From Patella vulgata (taxonomy: Eukaryota; Mollusca; Gastropoda; Patellidae): a stretch of 64,000 nt of DNA. Made by a program: the position numbers and the translations under genes. The stretch spans positions 66,811,431-66,875,430 of the forward strand of contig NC_065882.2 in NCBI RefSeq assembly GCF_932274485.2. Direction: 5' to 3'. This document shows positions 1-11,183 of the stretch, piece by piece; positions within the stretch are counted from its first letter, which is position 1, and every line of letters begins with the position of its first letter. The notes beneath the pieces were generated by a model. The model had not been told where the DNA came from. It worked only from the letters and a program-made list of their open reading frames with translations, and searched no databases.

Positions 1-1160
1 GGTTAATAAATTAGAATGAATACTATAAGACAATAATTATTAGGAATGGTTCGTTGCTATGGAATACTAAAATAAAATAAGAGACAGTAAATTTACATAA
101 GAGACAGTAAATTTACCAATAAGTAAATTTACAAAATAATGTGAATAAACGTAAATCTGTAAAATTACCTACTGGCTTTGCTATTTTCATTTCAATATTG
201 AAATATTACGCATGTATTTTTACCGGGGTTTAATGTGCCTTTGGTTTCATAAAAGTTTATTGTAAAAAAGAATGAAACTTGGTAAATATACATCATTTTG
301 GTAAACATTCCGAACATTTTTGGTAAAAATTTAATTGCTGTAAATTTACTTATATTTCTAACCTGAAAGTTTACAAAATAATGTGAGTAAACGTAAAATC
401 TCTAAAATTGCATGCTAAGAGACAATAAATTTACCGAATACGATAACTACCAATAAGTTAAACATACATTATGCAAGAGCTAAATCTGCCTATTGCAGGT
501 CTTTCTTTAGGCCTGATATGTTCTATAAACTATGAATTAGACATTTATTAACATGAAAAGACCATAATCAACTCATGGATGCCATCTTATGTGTTGGATT
601 TTCACTGGATTTGAGTCCGATCTGGGGCTCAACGCTCATTAATGATTAAATTCAAAAATAGATAATCAAGACTATGTTTTTTTTTATCGTACTGACTTAA
701 TAAGTAATGATGATCGAGGCTAGGCCTAACATTCAGTCTCTAATATCTCGGTTCCGAGAGGATCAATTTGACAGAAATTTTCAGCATATTCCCATTACAT
801 TATCTAGTTTTTAACTATTATAGTGAGAACTGCTGTAATTTTATTTATATTTCTAACCTAAAAGTAAATTTACAAAATAATGTGAATAAACGTAAGATCT
901 GTAAAATTACATGCATGCTTGTTTATTTTGAGTTCAGTTTGGAAATATTACATATGTAAGAATGTATTTTTACTGATTTTGAATGTGTCTTTGATTTCAT
1001 CACCGTGTATTGTAAAAAAAGACACGAAACTCTGTAAACATACACGAAACTCCGTTAAAATACGCCAGACTTGGTAAAACTACTACATTGTGGTGAAAAT
1101 ACCGATAATTAATGTACAAAAACTGCTTGTACTACTGTAATTTTACAAAAATTTCTAACA
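1..1160. repeat. AT-rich dispersed-repeat block left of the duplicated segment
   Basis: No gene is visible. The block contains a direct repeat: about 118-330 and about 866-1090 share the same succession of motifs (AATAATGTGAATAAACGTAA, then GTAAAATTAC, then a TGAAATATTAC/ATGTATTTTTAC stretch), and a shorter third copy lies at 340-415. Between them, 462-790 resembles the TTAA-type MITE seen intact at 18767-19163 and follows a TTAA at 458-461. Similarity to the second duplicated block begins only at 1161, so this stretch either replaced or was inserted beside the expected exon 2 of gene C. Confidence 0.6.
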
Positions 1161-2103
1161 GTGTGTTTTTGCTCTTTATTAATTACCATAGAAACTAATT
1201 ATATGATACCATCGTCGTGAATCCCCCGGAGTTAGGGCCATCATCAAAATTTTCGGGCACTTGGTAAATAATAATAATTTTTTTTTTAGTTGATATAAAA
1301 GGAAAAGTGTGAAAATTATTCCATCCTCCAAAATAAAGTGTCCGCGATCCGACATGTCCAAGGATTGTGGATTCCATGATATATAATTTGAAAATAGTGA
1401 ATTTTGGAAAAGAAAATGATTAAAGAAGCGTTTTGATAATATATGGAACTGATAAAACCATTGTATAGTCAGTCATGCGTACTATTTGAAGGTTAGAAAT
1501 ATCAAAATTAAAAAAGGTGAAAAACATGAACGGTACTGAAGTTTATTGTTTGTCATCATGTGTAATTTATTGTAGAAATACGAGACGGGCGATAGGAGTA
1601 ATTATGGCATGTTTTGGTTGAGGTAAGGAGGGGGGGGGGCAAGAGTTCAGCAGGATTACTCGCAAATATGAAATATGCGTGTATCCCATAACATTGTAAA
1701 TATCAGGTCGAATATTAGGCATATGACCCAGACATTTCAATATGATAAGACGGCTGTGGGTCACGAGTGTGGTGCGGAATAAAGGGTCCTGAATGAAGGT
1801 CAAGATTGAAATCTTGAAAACTAATTGAGTTGGGGAACTAAGCTATTATCGTCATAATTTGGATAAATTGTATTTACGTTATCAAGTTGATTAAATCATC
1901 AAAAGTACCCGGTTTTGTAACATCCGCCATTTGTAGACACTACGTCACACATTCTCTTGCGATGTCTTTGATGGTTACTATATGACGCCATATGTTAGCC
2001 CAGGCTGTCAACAGTTTATTTCATATGGTGATTAAAAGGCCGGAAATTAATAACTCATTTGCCATTGATCAAGTGGTTATTCATAATGTAAATATAAGAT
2101 AAA

Positions 2104-2725
2104 AGATGCGTTATGGAAGAGCTAAATCTGCCTATTGCAGATTCTTCATTTGGCCTCAAATGTGGTATAAATAATTATTTAGATAAACAATTATTAACAT
2201 AACAAGCCCATAATCAACTCTCTAGACCATAGTTGGCTACGTAGTAAACAATGAACGCCACATCTTCTAACACTCATAACTGCGCTCAGAATGTGTGAAT
2301 AAATGTAACCCTGAAATTAGATTGGAGATTGGGTCTACTTTATATTGTGACTGGTTAATCACACACCATATAACCCGAACTATGTTTCTGACATCAAACT
2401 TTAGAATCGTCCTCCGGATCAGGTAAATTTTGTGTTTCTTTCCTTGCTACTATACTTGAATATTGGAGAAAAATAGTGAACTTACTTCAAACTTTTCTTC
2501 TTGTTCACATGTACCAGAAGCCAATAATCAACTCTCTAGACAATCAAATTCTTGTGATTTTGAACGAATTAAAACACGATAATAATTTCATTTAAAAATA
2601 GATAATCGAGACTATGTTTATTTATCGTAATAACAGTAGCAATGGAAATATGGACTAAGCTATTCTTCAAACAGTCATAACTTCGCGCAGAATAAAGTAA
2701 TTTGACTGAAATTTTCCCTGTTTTA
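2104..2725 (+). mobile_element. Decayed TTAA-type MITE relic (family of 18767-19163)
   Basis: The left end (AGATGCGTTATGGAAGAGCT, followed by AAATCTGCCTATTGCAG) matches the reverse complement of the right end of the intact element at 18767-19163. The right part, about 2575-2725, matches its other half, including the ATTTATCGTAATAACAGTAGCAA segment read in blocks and the CGCGCAGAATAAAGTAATTTG segment read in blocks. About 370 bases of unrelated sequence lie between. A paralogous copy lies at about 26829-27450. Confidence 0.55.
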
Positions 2726-2796
2726 CCTATTTTAAAACTATTAAACAAAAACCGCCAAATAAAGATTAAGATAATTAAGAGAATTAGAGAAACCAT

Positions 2797-5307
2797 TAAA
2801 AGCCAGAGGGTATCCTGATATTATCATTTTGGATGCTATAACAAAGGCCAGTTCTTTTAACCGAGAAGATCTTCTAAAATAAAGGGAACAAGAAAAACAG
2901 TTTGGCAGTCTTACCTATTACATTTAACCAGTGTAATCCAGATATTTATCCAAATGTGAGAAACTATGTACAGGCGCTAGACACATGTCCAAAACTAAAG
3001 CATGCTCTAAAAGGTACTAAAATGATAAACAGTAAACAGCAGAGCAAAAATCCCAAACAACTGTTATCCAAAGCGTGTTTTATTGATCAAAAACCTGTGT
3101 TAGGTTAGGTGGAAGTATCACGAAATGTAATAGGCCGAATTGCGGCACATGTTCACGCATTTTGGAGGTAAATTCATTCACCTTTAGGAATAACTCAAAA
3201 TTCAAAATAATGGAAAATATGTCTTGCGCCTCTAGAAACCTAATATATGTAATAACATGCGCTGGTATTTATTGCTATTTGTTCAGAGATGAGCATTTCT
3301 TGCTTACATCCCTAAAAATACCTAGGATTCTAGTGGTTGCTATGTATACCGTTCTGACGTGTTGTCAATCAATGAATCACTGTCAATTTTGGCATAATTT
3401 TCCATTATCCTAGGCCCATCCCAGCTGCTATTTCGCCTCCCTTACTATATTTTCAAACGATTTCCTGTGACTACTGACTCATTATTAGGCGGATCATGTT
3501 ATTCAGAATTTGACCAAACCTTGATTTAAAATGTCCACTTTAAAGTACAAAAAAAGAAAACAAAATTGTCCACACCACTGCTTATTTACGAATAATTTAT
3601 GATGCCTGAAAACGGTTTTTATGAATTTATGACTGATTTTCTACTGTTTTATGTATTTCAGAGATGTGTTTGGATAAAGGATGAGGTTAGAAAATAGTGT
3701 GATCTTCATTTGAGCAGAATTTCTCGAAGATATTGTCAATAAAGATTTGAGTTGAGGACGATGGTTGAGCAGAAAATGAAAACAATAAACACTGTAATAT
3801 TTATAGGCAGTTATTTGCCTTGCTAAAACAGAGGGGTGTTATTGTCCAAACTTTTGTCTTCAATGACAATCAGTCATCCAATAATCAGAAGCAATATATA
3901 TAGATAACTTCATACATATATAGATACACTATTTGTTTTTATTAACAGAGTGTGTAAAATGACTTTCTTCTATGAAACATTTATAAAATAACTGTTTTAT
4001 ACAAATATTACAATTTAACATTTTTGGTTGTGTTTTTTACATTTTGATGATTTCTATCAACAGGAATATCGAAGTTTTCGCCCAATAACACTGTGGTATA
4101 ATCGCATCAATTTAAAATTGAAGATACCGGGATATAAAGGTTTTAGCAATTAGTCATTGTAATACAAATTCATCTAACTGCAATTTGATAAATCGATCTA
4201 TCTAACAGAAATCGTTTAACCATCTTTTACATTCCTGATATCTCACATTTTTTTCCTTCTGAAAATAAGCAATTCTTCTAGTGCTGGACTTGACGACGGA
4301 CTTTTACACTTGTTCTGATTTGTTATAAATTATGTTGTATATTTCTTGTGTGGAGCCTTTTAACTCAGTTTTAGATAAAATAAACTTCACACCAAATTCT
4401 CAATATCCCTTGAAGTACGGTATGAATACAAAGATTTTGTTACGAATACAATAGACCTGCAGGTTATTGGCTAATCATGTAGTTCGTGTCATTTAGGTAG
4501 TCTTACACTAAGTTTAAGCTAATATATTTATAGCTTTCAGTTATAAGCACCAGTAGTAATTTGAAACAGAAATAACAGGTCACAATTTCTATCCGATTTT
4601 GACGAGACTTACAATAGATTTATAGTTCCTTTCGATATTAGTATCGGACCGTAACTTCATAGATTATGGCTCCTAATTGTGTGAAAAAATCGAGTTTTTA
4701 GCTTTTGGATACTTTAGCCGTCACAAATTTTATCCGATTTTGATGAAATTTAAAATGTGTGTTCATAACCCAACGATCTCTGGGTTCCTTTCGACTTTGG
4801 CCCAAATTTAACCACGCATTCCTGGAGTGTGGACCCTCTATAGAAGTCACGATTCTTATCGGATTTTAAAAACCGTTTAAATATATCACCGTTACACCAT
4901 AATGACGATTGAGTGTAAATCGGACCGAAACTGTCCGAAAAAATTACCATGTAATACCAAGGTTTTAATCCAATTTTGATGAAACCTAAAATATATGTTT
5001 ATATCCAAAAGATCTCGATTCCTGTTGATATTCGCGCAAATTGGACCGCAACTTCTTGTATTATAGCCCCTAATTGTACGTAAAATCGTGTTTTTAGCAA
5101 TCGCTTGCAAAATGTGGGCGTATTTTTCATGGTAACCACTTGTTAAGATTACCATGTCGACAATTTAACACAGCATGGGTTATATTTTAACATAGTTTTA
5201 TCTGTAGACGTAAACATTTCGTCACTCCACAAAATAAATCAGTTTACAAAGTCCAATGAAATCGTTAATTTATTTTTGTTACAAATAAAAAAGGTTAAGT
5301 CATTTAA
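2797..5307. other. Intron 1 of gene C, non-coding
   Basis: I see no credible exon here. Short ORFs (for example 3162-3413 and 4892-5155) are preserved in the second duplicated copy only because the DNA is near-identical; they show no domain, no consistent splice sites and no codon-level constraint that can be judged by eye. Confidence 0.5.
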
Positions 5308-5673
5308 AGCGAGAATTTCAAATTTTCTAAGAAAGTCAAAACATAATTATTTCTATGTCTTTTGCTCAATAGGTTATCAAATCACTATTATACGATCATG
5401 AGCATTATTTCCCACCCTTAAGAATCTATGACACAGGAAATAACACAATTACCTCACCTGTTTTGCTATTGACAACATGGGGCAGCCATTTTCCAACGTT
5501 GGAATTTGAAGTTAAAAATGATATTTTTGCCAATTTCTCAGCTGGCAATAGCGAATTATAGGATTAATAGGATTATTCTTTAACAAGGTAGGACTGTTTA
5601 TGGATACCATCTATTTTAAGGCTTTACTTTAATACATTTTAAAAGTATAACTTGAAAATTTGCAATTTCCGCT
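5308..5673. mobile_element. TTAA-flanked MITE (piggyBac-type target), 366 bp
   Basis: The element is bordered by TTAA at 5304-5307 and 5674-5677. Its ends form imperfect terminal inverted repeats: AGCGAGAATTTCAAATTTTC on the left against AGCGGAAATTGCAAATTTTC read inward from the right. The paralogous position in copy 2 (30027-30030) is a single TTAA with the same flanks, so the filled and empty states are both visible. No coding capacity. The family is assigned from the TTAA target duplication and is an inference. Confidence 0.85.
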
Positions 5674-6113
5674 TTAAACCTAACAATAGAATTTCATTGG
5701 TCTAGAGTTGGGAAGACGTAGCAGATAATAGGATTGTAAACTAAGATGACACCCCCACCTATTCTCTACTGAATGAAGTATTTACTATACGTATACATTA
5801 CATATAACAGAAGTCAGTCCACCCCAACCTCACCACAAAGTAATTTAACAACAGTTCTTCTATTAATTTCAATATAATAAATAAACTTAATTCTACTGCT
5901 TATTCGAATAAATCAATCACATATACACGAAACAATCTATCCATTGACAAAAGCGTATGAGGCGTAAAGGGCGTTCTGAAATATGAATATATCAACATCA
6001 AGAATCTAATAGTAGTATCGTGCATTCATATAGGTAAACATTTAAATAATTTAAAACATGTTCTATATACGATAAAGTAAGACGTAAGTTATGCATATTA
6101 AATTAAAACATAC

Positions 6114-6174
6114 CTTCTATCTGAATAACTTGAAATATTAAAATAAAAACACCCAGACTAGACCTGGACACCAT
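6114..6174 (-). CDS. Gene C exon 1: signal peptide of a lectin-EGF receptor paralogue
   Basis: This exon reads MVSRSSLGVFILIFQVIQIE plus one base, followed by a GTATG splice donor. It is near-identical to exon 1 of gene A (30775-30835) and gene B (52889-52949), and all three end in the same phase. It supplies a cleavable hydrophobic leader for a secreted or membrane protein. Downstream exons would lie at lower coordinates. The place where exon 2 should be by comparison with gene A (about 830-1030) holds unrelated repeat DNA. Gene C is therefore either completed beyond the window or is an orphan first exon. Confidence 0.75.
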
Positions 6175-6211
6175 CTTACCAGCTATGTTCAAGTGACTAA
6201 TTCATATCAAG

Positions 6212-6219
6212 CTTTTATA
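6212..6219 (-). promoter_or_regulatory. Possible TATA box of gene C
   Basis: TATAAAAG lies 38 bases upstream of the exon 1 ATG. The equivalent positions of genes A and B read TATAGAAG, and all three share a GGTTGCAA/T-like motif just upstream. Conservation here also follows from recent duplication, so this is only a candidate core promoter. Confidence 0.35.
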
Positions 6220-6357
6220 AACTGTATATTGCAACCAGGAAGGAAAATAATCACTAACCCCCAAACCTTTTGTCAAGGTTAAATTATTGTATGTAGACGT
6301 ATGACGGGGTATATTATGAGAACAAGGAAGGTATATATTCGTATAATGGGGACATAG

Positions 6358-6426
6358 ATAAAAGACGACCCAACTCCTTGTCACGTACAACGCGCACGCA
6401 CTAACCATTCGGCCAACCAACCCCCC
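6358..6426 (-). mobile_element. tRNA-headed SINE fragment, internally deleted
   Basis: On the minus strand this is the 5' head of the SINE family found whole at 30313-30606. The fragment sits about 190 bases upstream of exon 1. Compared with its paralogue at 31021-31137 it lacks about 65 internal bases. The junction falls at a short repeat (ACAAC) present at both edges in the longer copy, which fits a microhomology deletion. Confidence 0.75.
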
Positions 6427-6752
6427 ACTGTCAATAGACTGATGATTCTAGCTGTATTCTATCCTGTAGCGTCGTCTTCTGAAATCCAAGTCTAAAGTTC
6501 TTATAAATACGTGAACAGTTATGTTTATTTTTCTCGACAACTGACACATTCTGAAAGTAAGGTAGATAACAAGCATTATCAGTAAATTGAGATTAATTGT
6601 AAGATTTAATTTTTAAAACTTGCTGGATTTATTCTTTAATTCATTTACATTAACCCCGTCGACATGCCGATTTGCACATTAATTAGTTGTTTCGATATGA
6701 TGAACCGAGATAACTTATTATGTATTCGTATGATGTGCTAAAAATATATATT

Positions 6753-7310
6753 TACGAGGGCTGGCTGAAAAGTTCTAAACCAACCTTGGAAAAAAATGTA
6801 CAAAGTTCATGGTTTCCATTTATTTTTTAACATAGCTCCCTTCGATGTCTACACAATTTTGCCAATGGTGTTCCAAGGCCTGGATGCCTTCAGCCACCCT
6901 AAAAAGTCCTTCACAGATGCCATGACATCATCATTATTAGGAAAATGGTGACCGGCTAGTTTCTTTTTCATGTTATGAAACATGTGTAAATTTTTTTTTC
7001 AGGATCTGCTTCAAAACGGCACAGATTATTACAGGACTTCAGGATTCTGACACGTTTCTGATCCTCAGTCAAGAGCTTTGACACCCATCATGCAAAAACT
7101 TTTGTCATTTCTAACTCGTTGGCGAAAATGTGTAAAACCATGTCAGGAGGGCAACTTGTCGAGTGGTCAATTGTCTATGAGCCATCACCATGCCATGCAC
7201 CCGGATAATATCTTCTTGTGTGGTTGCTGTTGATGACCTTTCAGGACGCGGGTTATCGCCAAGGCTCTCTTTGCCACGCTTACATTCCGCAGATCACTTC
7301 TTTACTGTTG
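6753..7310 (-). pseudogene. Mariner-like transposase relic
   Basis: On the minus strand, fragments match a mariner transposase in order: the N-terminal region with DNPRPERSSTATTQEDIIRV, the helix-turn-helix part with LTTRQVA, then SKLLTEDQK, and the C-terminal HFPNNDD / VKDFLGWLKASRPW block. The catalytic core between LTEDQK and the C-terminal block is missing. One terminal repeat remains at about 6753-6790 (ACGAGGGCTGGCTGAAAAGT). The other end is not seen. Multiple stops and shifts are present, so it is dead. The paralogue at about 31440-31890 has lost the terminal repeat and about 60 further bases. Confidence 0.75.
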
Positions 7311-7797
7311 AAAAGAAGGGGCATCATCTCCTAAAGTGTTTGGGTTAGTCCTTTCAGTTTCAGGTATTTACGACTGTTCTATAGTCAGTTTTGTCGTTTT
7401 CTGGCGATTTCCATGAGTAGGTTCACATGATGATCTGGTACAAAGCCAATAATAACACTACAGTCATTACGTCTAGGATTCAGTCAATGATTGTACTTGT
7501 TAGTGGCAACAGTTTGTTCAACGCAATTGATCTATGCATGCTTGGAACCTTTTAGTATTAGTAGTTAGAGTGCCACACCATAGTATTTCGATAAGTATGC
7601 CAGCCTATCCATGTATGACAAGCCTTACCTTAGTTTCGACATTTATCACCCATTAATGTAAGGTCATGTTGTATTTTTTATTCCTTTAAAAGTGGATTTA
7701 AACTATAGTCTATAGACCAGATTCTTTTCTTTCGAACTGTTTGTGCGTTTTAGACATTACCCCGGTCGAAATTTGCCCACTAATATATTTTATGAGT
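7311..7797. other. Intergenic, nothing recognised
   Basis: Unique-looking AT-rich sequence that also occurs in copy 2 and, more diverged, in the third copy (about 53310-53460 and 53810-53960). No gene or element is supported. Confidence 0.5.
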
Positions 7798-7985
7798 TAA
7801 AATCCGAGGTCCCGTGGACACATTGGTGTGCACGCAAAAGATCCGTTGGCAGTTGAAATTCGATATAATATAGAGCAGCTGTCCGGGCAACAGTTCCCCC
7901 ATAGTACATTGCTTGGCGTATGTCCGTCTTCATTAGACCAGTCGGAGAAGAACAGTAGGACATTAAACCCCATTTCATTTCTTTT
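7798..7985 (+). repeat. Dispersed repeat, probable retroposon 3' end
   Basis: Three copies are visible: here, at 32364-32556, and inverted at about 55940-56075. They share GCCCGTCTTCATTGGCCCAG-type sequence and end in GACATTAAACCCCATTTC. The same ending closes the tRNA-headed SINE at 30313-30606 before its CT tail. This could be the 3' end of the partner LINE or a second SINE family. Confidence 0.5.
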
Positions 7986-8180
7986 TCGACATGTATTCGC
8001 GTGTTTTAATTACAGACTTAATAAATGCCACACGTCATTGACAATGTAGATATGGCATTTGTACATTTATACCAGTTAACAAAAGTCATACGATAACTGA
8101 TAAACTTCATATCTAATGATTACCTTTTGTGTAGAGACCCAATTACTTGTAAGATGTGAGTAAACATGTTCTCACTTGTT

Positions 8181-8465
8181 TGTGTTATCTGTAGTAAGAG
8201 AGACTTGGTTAGGAGAGCAGCGGCGAGTGGAGACGACCTACGAGAAGAGAATTGGATCGTATGGACGCACCTGAGTCAAGTCACTTCCTTGGCAGAGAGG
8301 CGGAATGGTTGACTTATTATAGTGATGCGACGTGTGGATATTATTGTTTATGTTCCTGATGTCGTTAAGTTGCTGTTTGATTAATGTTCTGGGTGTTTAT
8401 ATTCCTGTTCCTGAAGTAAAAAAATCCTGTATTTAAGAAACTTCTGTTATCACTAATAGTGTGAC
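8181..8465 (+). mobile_element. Possible solo LTR (Gypsy-like), fossil
   Basis: A TGT-start, ACA-end block of about 285 bases with a promoter-like interior, followed by unique sequence. The paralogue at about 32748-33048 is slightly longer at its 5' end. No internal coding region is attached. The call rests on termini and general look only, so it is tentative. Confidence 0.3.
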
Positions 8466-9110
8466 ACCTGGCCCGTGAGGCAAAATTTGACAATTTTCAG
8501 TGACAAAATATAAAATTGCTTATCACCCAAAGTTTCAACAAAGGGGAAATTTTGCAAGTATAAATCGTGTGCTACCAGGAAACATAGTTCTGAAATATAC
8601 ATGTACATTTAATATGCTAGTTTAGAAATCAACATTTGTTCCACAGTTGACAATAAAAAAAAACCCGAAGAAGTCCAAAATTTCCATTATCGTCGCTACT
8701 TTCACTAAGAGAGTCACTATCGTTGCCCTATTCAACATTATTCAAGACCTCGTCATCATTCTCAAGTATTCTAACCTGGTCTACTGTTTCACCTCTGTTT
8801 GTCATACATGACCGTAAAACAATATTTTCAGGAATATTTCTGCAGTGAAGAGGGGAACCCTCACTCCAGACGACACGTTGGAACACGTCTTCTGATTGGT
8901 CTAGACTGGATGGAATTACAAATGAGGCGTACTAGTGTATCACCAAGGGTGCGGCAAAAACATTCGCTTCACACAACACGTGTCCAGGGTGGGCTACTCG
9001 AATTTCTGATGTGTCATGCTGGACCGGAAAACCAGCCATTCGGGATATAGACTTTATTATCTTGGTCGGAAAACTGACCAGTCTGCTTCAAAGAGTTAAC
9101 TGCCATGTTC
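8466..9110. other. Intergenic; acidic reading frame relic near 8660-8800
   Basis: Mostly unassigned. On the minus strand about 8660-8800 can be read as a short acidic stretch with SESSDDN, and the same stretch at 54345-54520 in the third copy starts MTNRRVTVDQ. This could be an exon or the N-terminus of an old transposase. About 430 bases here are absent from copy 2 (junction near 33145). Confidence 0.25.
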
Positions 9111-9122
9111 TTTAGACAACAG

Positions 9123-9323
9123 GGGAGGTGGATGGCCGAATGGTTAGCGCGTGCGTGCTGTATCATAAAGTCTGTCATCGAGTCAACTGGCGTGGTTTCG
9201 ATTTCCCGGTTGTACGTGACAAGGAGGTGGGTCGCCTGTCCAACCCGTGGGTTTTCTCCGGGTCCTCCGGTTTCCTTACACTGCTTTAAAGACACCTACG
9301 CGCAAGCGAATTATTCAAATAAA
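9123..9323 (+). mobile_element. tRNA-headed SINE, 5' part (interrupted by the DIRS fossil)
   Basis: The head has a Pol III A-box-like TGGCCGAATGG and a B-box-like GGTTTCGATTTCC, followed by the conserved core with GGGTTTTCTCCGGGTCCTCC. The left target duplication TTTAGACAACAG is at 9111-9122 and its partner at 15560-15571, after the 3' part of the same SINE. The uninterrupted paralogue is at 33285-33558. Confidence 0.9.
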
Positions 9324-9801
9324 GTTTGAGTTAGTATTAACTATATTTTAAATAACCAAATTAAGGACCCAGTATACTCCTCATGATGTCTAAGGATAGT
9401 AGAGTTACTACTTAGGACTTCCATAGTTTTATCGAATTAAGGCACGAGAGCCTCGTTCGTACTTCTGGCCTGGTTCTCGTTCCTGTCGTCTGCTAAGCCG
9501 GAGCGGTGGTAGATACATGGGGTCATCTCACCCTTTTAATTCTTAACTTTCACATTACTTTGCGTTATCATGTATTGTAAAAGGCGTCGCTCTGGCAGGA
9601 GGACTCACAGAACGTCCAGTGAAGCCCTGAACGAGATCGAAACTGTATCTACTGCTAATTTACCGCCGAAATCTTCCCGTGGTGCAAACATAGACACCAG
9701 AGTCATAAACAATGTTGTGTCAGGAACTTAAGAAACTGGGGATGATCTTACCCACTAGTACGCCTAATAAAATTTTTATTCAAGTCTTCAAACAGTAACA
9801 T

Positions 9802-10660
9802 ATGCGCCAGTCTATTTCCGAGTACGAAAGTCCGGCTATAACTTGTGCTGCTGACCCTGACCTTGATGCTAGCTCTGGTTATCTACTTAACAATAACAAT
9901 ATCACTTCCGGGGGAGGGAACCAAGATGGCAGCGTCCATGCCTCTATTCCCCGAACGGACGATTGGCAGGAATCGAGAACACAACTTCATCATGGTACTG
10001 ATAGGCCTAGTCATAATAATGATAAACAACAGGGAAGTGCCCAAGGCAACGAATTACATCGTTTACGACAAGAATTAGCCAGAGTACAAGCATCGTTGGC
10101 GGAAATTAACTATAACCCATCAACAAACCAAGTTCAAGCAGCAGTCGGCATTTGTAATAATGTCATGCCCACAGGCACTGATGATGACAACCATGCAACG
10201 GCAGTAACGCCACAGCCAGGAGTCATAGACATGGGAGTAACAGGTATGACCACAGGTTTTAAGAGAATTCCGATAGACAATTTACCAGATGTAAATGTTG
10301 TCCCGCAGAACGTTAGAAAAGTCATTCATGCCCATAAACATGTTAATTTAGCATTGCTACTAGTGCAAGGGATGGAGACTGATGTGGAAACAAAAATTAT
10401 AGACTAAGCTGGAAATCAAGTCGTGGTGAAGGCTAATGACCCTAGACTTCATAGGAATCTCACTATTAATGAATTCAGATTGGCTTTCTCGAATTTTAAG
10501 AATGTCATATGTGAGAAAGAACCGGAGCGCAGAAGAGAACTAGAAAAGTATGCAGACCTTATTGATAGTCTGTTCATGCAGTTTGGTAGTTCCCATTTCT
10601 ACGAGTACCACAACGCTTTCTCTAAGAAAGCCGAGCAGTTTGAGGTTAATCTCATATAGA
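9802..10660 (+). pseudogene. DIRS fossil: gag-like region
   Basis: A hydrophilic Gln/Asn/Thr-rich N-terminal part is followed by a basic helical part, placed directly upstream of the reverse transcriptase as the first gene of DIRS elements is. There is no strong sequence motif, so the call is by position and composition. Confidence 0.6.
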
Positions 10661-10937
10661 GATACATCACTCTACTTGCGGTTTTTGCTGGTATCAAGAG
10701 CATGTCCTGTGATCACTGTCAAAGTTCCCTGCATGTTTCTGGATTCTGCTCTCTTGTTGTAGCTAACTCAGCCTTGTCCAACCCTCAGAGGAGCGGCTAT
10801 AGTACCAACGAAAACTTGAGAAGATCAAATTCCAAACTTGATAAACATGGTAGACCCAGACTTTTTCATAACGGGAAAGAAATTTGTAACAATTTTTACT
10901 CTGTTGGATGCTAATTCACTCATAATAATTTCACTAA

Positions 10938-11183
10938 AATGTTACATATATGCAGCAGATGTCGTTCCAGCAACCACTCAGCCAACGTTTGTGTAAGAAG
11001 TAAAGAACCAGAAAATGTTAAAAATAAAGCTTACAGTTGACTTTTGCCCAACAACTCAATAATGTTACATATATGCAGCAGATGTCGTTCCAGCAACCAC
11101 TCAGCCAACGTTTGTGTAAGAAGTAAAGAACCAGAAAATGTTAAAAATAAAGCTTACAGTTGACTTTTGCCCAGCAACTCCAT
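10938..11183 (+). repeat. Tandem pair of a 123-bp unit inside the DIRS fossil
   Basis: The stretch from 10938 recurs from 11061 almost unchanged. It includes a cysteine-rich segment (LHICSRCRSSSNHSA) resembling the putative zinc-binding end of a gag-like protein. Confidence 0.9.

Noticed and set aside
3162-3413. 83-codon ORF repeated at 27887-28138
   Set aside because: Lies in intron 1 of receptor genes; no known domain; identity explained by duplication.
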